Assembly (NCBI RefSeq): GCF_003173755.1
Contig: NZ_CP029553.1
Coordinates: 4,054,001-4,118,000, forward strand
Source: Methylobacterium terrae
Lineage (GTDB): Bacteria > Pseudomonadota > Alphaproteobacteria > Rhizobiales > Beijerinckiaceae
Length of the DNA: 64,000 nucleotides
Direction of reading: 5' to 3'
Below the pieces are notes generated by a model. The model saw nothing but the letters and a program-made list of their open reading frames with translations. It was not told the DNA's origin and searched no databases. A program made the position numbers and the translations under genes. Below, piece by piece: positions 52,732 through 64,000 of this stretch; the first letter of the stretch is position 1; each line of letters opens with the position of its first letter.

Positions 52732-53019
52732 GCCATTCCTCTCGCAACGCATCGCCGTCCTGGCGACCGTCGTTTCCCAAATCTCGTCTGAACGACCGTC
52801 GCTTCTGGAGAGAAGCGCAACGCAAATCGCGCCCCAGGCTGAAACCAGCCTTTGGCGCGCCATGCGAGCAGAGGACCACCGGGAGCAAAGCCCCAGCGAT
52901 CATGCCGGTCTGACACGTGTCAGTCGGTTGAAGTTCGGTCGCGTTTAGGAGACTTGGATCGAGGCACGAGGGGCACGTCGATCAGCTGTCGCCTACGGCC
53001 AGCCGTTCAGTAGGAGGGG
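52732..53019 (-). other. rpsL 5' leader (about 280 nt, no gene)
   Basis: This covers the transcribed stretch between the putative rpsL -10 box (53020) and the ATG. It holds no plausible gene. A 14-bp palindrome CTGACACGTGTCAG stands at 52910-52923. The leader is longer than needed for translation and could carry S7-type autoregulation or an attenuator, but no known motif was recognised. Confidence 0.5.
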
Positions 53020-53048
53020 CTATTACGGGCTCCCCCGCCGGACGTCAA
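53020..53048 (-). promoter_or_regulatory. Sigma70-like promoter of the str operon
   Basis: On the minus strand, TTGACG (53043-53048), a 17-bp GC spacer, then TAATAG (53020-53025). It lies directly downstream of the rpoC terminator and about 290 nt before rpsL. Confidence 0.75.
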
Positions 53049-53083
53049 GCGGAAACTTTCCCTTAAAGCTTGGCTGCTTACGC

Positions 53084-53117
53084 GAAAAAGCCGGCGCCCC
53101 CGCGGGGAGCGCCGGCC
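53084..53117 (-). terminator. rpoC terminator
   Basis: Minus-strand GCCGGCGCTCCCC / GGGGGCGCCGGC stem followed by TTTTT, about 50 nt after the rpoC stop. A canonical intrinsic terminator that ends the rplJL-rpoBC transcript. Confidence 0.9.
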
Positions 53118-53168
53118 TGAATTTCCGGGCCGGCGGACGACCGCGTCCGCCGGATCGAGCCCCCTGCC

Positions 53169-57374
<4,206 letters not shown>

Positions 57375-57519
57375 GATCTGCTCCTTGGCTGACGGGGCGC
57401 CGCGAAGGGCCGGGCGAAGGGCCAGGTCATCGGGCCGCCGTCTGATGAAACGGGTTCGGCGGCCGGGGCCCTCAGGGAGAGGGCCCCGCCGCTGTCGTGA
57501 GGGACGTCCGGGAAGGGGC

Positions 57520-61644
<4,125 letters not shown>

Positions 61645-61824
61645 GGGTTGACCTCGCTCCTCATCCACCGCTTATACGGCCCCGGTGGGACGCTGGCCGA
61701 ATCGAGCCCGCATCAGACCTGCCGTGACCGCGCGGACAGCCCGTGCACAGGCCGCCCGCATCCCTTGAAACCTATATGGTGATCCGTACCCCGGATCCCG
61801 AGGGGGTGCGCTTAAAGCGACCAT

Positions 61825-61912
61825 AGCCCGCGGGCGCGAGGCCCGCGGGCTGGTGGCCCCGGACCGGCCGGAAGGCCGGGTCCGGGACGCGAGGCGGGCC
61901 GGACGGCCCGCC
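61825..61912 (-). promoter_or_regulatory. Three tandem GC hairpins in the rplL-rpoB interval
   Basis: Three consecutive hairpins: 61825-61851 (10-bp AGCCCGCGGG / CCCGCGGGCT), 61857-61886 (about 12 bp, one bulge, GGAA loop) and 61893-61912 (8-bp GGCGGGCC / GGCCCGCC). None has a T-tract. In E. coli the same interval holds an attenuator and an RNase III site that lower rpoB relative to rplL, so a similar role is inferred here. Confidence 0.55.
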
Positions 61913-61918
61913 ATCGCC

Positions 61919-62296
61919 TTACTTGAGCTCGACCTTGGCGCCGGCCTTCTCGAGCTGGGCCTTGAGCTTGGCGGCGTCGTCCTTGGACACGCCCTCCTTG
62001 ACCGGCTTCGGAGCGCCCTCGACCAGGTCCTTGGCCTCCTTGAGGCCGAGACCGGTGATCGCGCGGACCTCCTTGATGACCTCGATCTTCTTGTCGCCGG
62101 CGGCAGCCAGGACAACGGTGAACTCGGTCTGCTCCTCGACGGGGGCGGCAGCGGCGCCACCGGCCGGGCCGGCGGCGACGGCGACGGCGGCAGCCGCCGA
62201 GACGCCCCACTTCTCCTCGAGCATCTTCGCGAGCTCGGCAGCCTCGAGCACGGTCAGCGAGGACAGGTCGTCGACGAGCTTGGCAAGATCAGCCAT
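61919..62296 (-). CDS. rplL: 50S ribosomal protein L7/L12
   Basis: A 125-residue stalk protein present in multiple copies per ribosome. The N-terminal dimer domain ([32 protein letters not shown]), a long Ala/Gly hinge ([19 protein letters not shown]), and the C-terminal factor-binding domain ([35 protein letters not shown]) are intact. It follows rplJ by 51 nt. Confidence 0.98.
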   Translation of the reverse strand: MADLAKLVDDLSSLTVLEAAELAKMLEEKWGVSAAAAVAVAAGPAGGAAAAPVEEQTEFTVVLAAAGDKKIEVIKEVRAITGLGLKEAKDLVEGAPKPVKEGVSKDDAAKLKAQLEKAGAKVELK

Positions 62297-62347
62297 TTTT
62301 CACTTCCTGATGTTGTCGGTTTGAACGGTTCGGTCTCGAACAGCCCG

Positions 62348-62881
62348 TTAGGCCGCTTCGTCGGTCTGGGCGTCGCCGGTCTTGGCATAGGCCCCGAACA
62401 CGCGCGCGAGCTTGGCGGCCGGCGCGTTGACGACCTGGGCGATCTTGGTCGCGGGAGCCTGGACCAGGCCCACGATCTTGGCGCGCAGTTCGTCGAGGGA
62501 CGGCAGCGAGGCCAGGGCCTTCACGCCGTCCGGGTTCAGGGCGGTCGTCCCCATGGCTCCGCCGAGGATGACCAGCTTCTCGTTGGCCTTGGCGAAGTCC
62601 ACCGCCACCTTGGCGGCCGCGACCGGATCGCTCGAATAGGCGAGCAGGGTCGGGCCCTTCAGGAGGGGCTGAATGGAGGCGACGTCCGTGCCTTCGAGAG
62701 CGATGTTGGCGAGGCGGTTCTTCGCGACCTTCACGGTGGCGCCGGCCTGCTTCATCTGCGCGCGCAGCTTCTGCATGTCGGCGACCGTGAGGCCCTTGTA
62801 GTGGGCCACGACGACGACGGAGGTGCTTGAGAACACCCCGTTGAGCGTCGAGACGAGATCAGCTTTTGCTGCTCTGTCCAC
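62348..62881 (-). CDS. rplJ: 50S ribosomal protein L10
   Basis: A 177-residue protein that anchors L7/L12 dimers at the stalk base and, in E. coli, represses its own operon through the leader. GTG start ([17 protein letters not shown]), with GGAGAG upstream. Conserved rRNA-binding [36 protein letters not shown]; the C-terminal helix for L7/L12 ends [17 protein letters not shown]. rplKA are not upstream. Confidence 0.98.
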   Translation of the reverse strand: MDRAAKADLVSTLNGVFSSTSVVVVAHYKGLTVADMQKLRAQMKQAGATVKVAKNRLANIALEGTDVASIQPLLKGPTLLAYSSDPVAAAKVAVDFAKANEKLVILGGAMGTTALNPDGVKALASLPSLDELRAKIVGLVQAPATKIAQVVNAPAAKLARVFGAYAKTGDAQTDEAA

Positions 62882-63294
62882 CTTGGCTCTCTCCGGTTGG
62901 CGGAACCCGGATGGGCCCCGCCGGTTGCATCTGCCGCCCAGGATGAGCCGGGGCCTTCACGGGAAGACCGCGACGTCCTGAACGACGCTTCACGGCCCTG
63001 CCCCCGATGCCAAGGACGGTGACGTCCCTCGCCTCGGGCGAGATGGTTCAAACCGACGCCCCGCTTGGCCCGGTCAAGGCCATGGGGGCGGTGAAACTCG
63101 GTCTTCCCCGTCTGTGCAGGCTGGGGATTTAAGCCGGCGGCTGCCGGCGCCTGCAGTCTCGGACAGGACATGGCCGGACCGGGCGCGAGGGGTTTCCCCC
63201 TGAGCCCTTCCGGCCACTTTGGTCGCCCGGTCGCCCGGGGACCTCTCTCCAGGACTCAGCCGTCGGCCGAATCCTTTCGATCTCGGAAACGTGG
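62882..63294 (-). promoter_or_regulatory. Long rplJ leader (candidate L10 autoregulatory leader)
   Basis: From the predicted start near 63294 to the rplJ GTG, about 410 nt, no protein gene is apparent, although one 139-codon frame is open by chance. The leader is rich in inverted GC segments, for example GCCGGCAGCCGCCGGC near 63133-63148. An L10(L12)4 binding leader upstream of rplJ is well known in other bacteria. I did not verify its kink-turn motif, so the role is inferred. Confidence 0.5.
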
Positions 63295-63301
63295 AGCCGG
63301 G

Positions 63302-63330
63302 TCTATAGCGGCGTGCAAACCGCCTGCCAA
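63302..63330 (-). promoter_or_regulatory. Sigma70-like promoter of rplJL-rpoBC
   Basis: Minus-strand TTGGCA (63325-63330), a 17-bp spacer, then TATAGA (63302-63307). It is one of the best matches in the window and lies 58 nt beyond the stop of the radical SAM gene. It implies that rplJ-rplL-rpoB-rpoC is its own operon here. Confidence 0.75.
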
Positions 63331-63387
63331 GTGCCCGGAGACAGAAAATTCGGTCGCAGGGGCAGATTTCCCGTCAGCGCCTCGACC

Positions 63388-64000
63388 TCATGCCGCCTGC
63401 CGGGCCCCTCCCCTCGCGGCGGCCTCCGCCTTCGCCTTGTCCTGCGCGGCGTAGAACGAGGCGTTGTGCTCGCCGCGCAGGGCCTCGCGGGTGAAGCGGA
63501 TCAGGTGATGGGCGACGAAGCCCATGTTGAACACCGCCTCGATCTGCCCCCGCTTGAGGGCGTAGGCCGCGGCGCGCCAGAATGGACGGCGGTAATCGGA
63601 CATCAGGCCGACCCGGGTGACGATGTTGAAGCCGAGGATCAGGCCGCGGCGCAGGTTGGTGAGCGTCAGCTTGCCGGCGGTCGGCGTGGTGATCCGGTTC
63701 GGGTAGGTCACGTCGCACTGGCGCTTGAAGCGCTCGAACAGCTGCTCGGGCGAGTAGGCGTGGCCGATGGCCCGGCGCCAGGACTTCACCACGTCGTCGT
63801 GCGGGCGCTTGAACAGGACGTTCGATTCGAGGCTGGCATCGTGGACGAGCCGTCCCTCGCGCTCGAGCCGGTCCCAGAGCGGCGTCTTGGGGAGGGCCTG
63901 GAGCAGGTTGATGGTGAGGACGGGAATCGCCGACTTGTCGATGAAGTCGATCAGGTTCTGCTCGGAGCGGTCGGTGTCGGTGTCCAGCCCCAGGATGATG
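63388..64000 (-). CDS. B12-binding radical SAM protein, DUF4070 C-terminal part (5' end missing)
   Basis: The last 204 codons of a gene that runs off the window edge. The visible sequence (IILGLDTDTDRSEQNLIDFI, then SAIPVLTINLLQALPKTPLW) is the end of a radical SAM barrel followed by a DUF4070-type domain (NLRRGLILGFNIVTRVGL, then RRPFWRAAAYALKRGQIEAVFNM). Such proteins carry an N-terminal cobalamin-binding domain. HpnP, the hopanoid C-2 methylase, is one member and is common in Methylobacterium, but the diagnostic part is outside the window. The C-terminal tail is Ala/Lys-rich (AKAEAAARGGARQAA). Its position, where rplA would be expected, is unusual. Confidence 0.8.
   Translation of the reverse strand, partial: IILGLDTDTDRSEQNLIDFIDKSAIPVLTINLLQALPKTPLWDRLEREGRLVHDASLESNVLFKRPHDDVVKSWRRAIGHAYSPEQLFERFKRQCDVTYPNRITTPTAGKLTLTNLRRGLILGFNIVTRVGLMSDYRRPFWRAAAYALKRGQIEAVFNMGFVAHHLIRFTREALRGEHNASFYAAQDKAKAEAAARGGARQAA

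Noticed and set aside
62752..63171. A 139-codon minus-strand frame in the rplJ leader
   Set aside because: It overlaps the start of rplJ in another frame and has no protein-like composition. A structured leader explains the region better.

Overview
The window is a stretch of very GC-rich chromosome from an alphaproteobacterium, most likely a Methylobacteriaceae member (Methylobacterium or a close relative). The basis is the high GC content, the rpoBC-str-S10-spc-alpha ribosomal order, a ClpS-ClpA pair, a PHB phasin, a DUF6101-type protein and a B12-binding radical SAM protein of a kind found with hopanoid genes. This placement is inference from gene content; no rRNA or tRNA gene was seen.

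The first half (1-32,200) is a mosaic of short housekeeping and accessory transcription units on both strands. In order: a truncated transglutaminase/DUF2126 gene, a zinc metallopeptidase, a HIT protein, a 218-bp palindromic element, rpsD with its own promoter, an alpha/beta hydrolase and murI, an ergothioneine cluster (egtB with an apparent frameshift, then egtD) followed closely by VWA and J-domain genes, a penicillin-binding D,D-carboxypeptidase with a SPOR domain, a phasin behind a promoter with paired operators, clpS-clpA, a small basic membrane protein, a CysQ-type phosphatase, a DUF6101 protein, ubiA, a secreted Cys-containing protein, rsmE, a carboxylate-amine ligase, a urate permease-uricase-VOC unit, rnhA with an extra C-terminal region, a MHYT-PAS hybrid histidine kinase, an aldo/keto reductase, a class Ic aspartate aminotransferase and a PepSY protein.

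The second half (32,277-62,881) is one continuous minus-strand block for transcription and translation. Read in the direction of transcription it runs rplJ-rplL-rpoB-rpoC | rpsL-rpsG-fusA-tuf | rpsJ-rplC-rplD-rplW-rplB-rpsS-rplV-rpsC-rplP-rpmC-rpsQ | rplN-rplX-rplE-rpsN-rpsH-rplF-rplR-rpsE-rpmD-rplO-secY-adk | rpsM-rpsK-[MBL hydrolase]-rpoA-rplQ. Strong sigma70-like promoters (near-consensus -35, 17-bp spacer, near-consensus -10) stand at the rplJ, rpsL, rplN and rpsM borders. Terminator-like hairpins follow rpoC, tuf, rpsQ and rplQ. Together these mark the classical beta, str, S10, spc and alpha operon borders.

Points that stand out: an MBL-fold hydrolase gene placed inside the alpha operon between rpsK and rpoA; rplJL-rpoBC preceded by a radical SAM gene instead of rplKA; a roughly 400-nt rplJ leader; a putative single-base frameshift in egtB; two TGC-N3-GCA operators exactly 31 bp apart at the phasin promoter; and the composite palindromic element upstream of rpsD. 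I did not find a CRISPR array, an insertion sequence, a prophage or an obviously new defence system. Most of the window is ordinary core genome.
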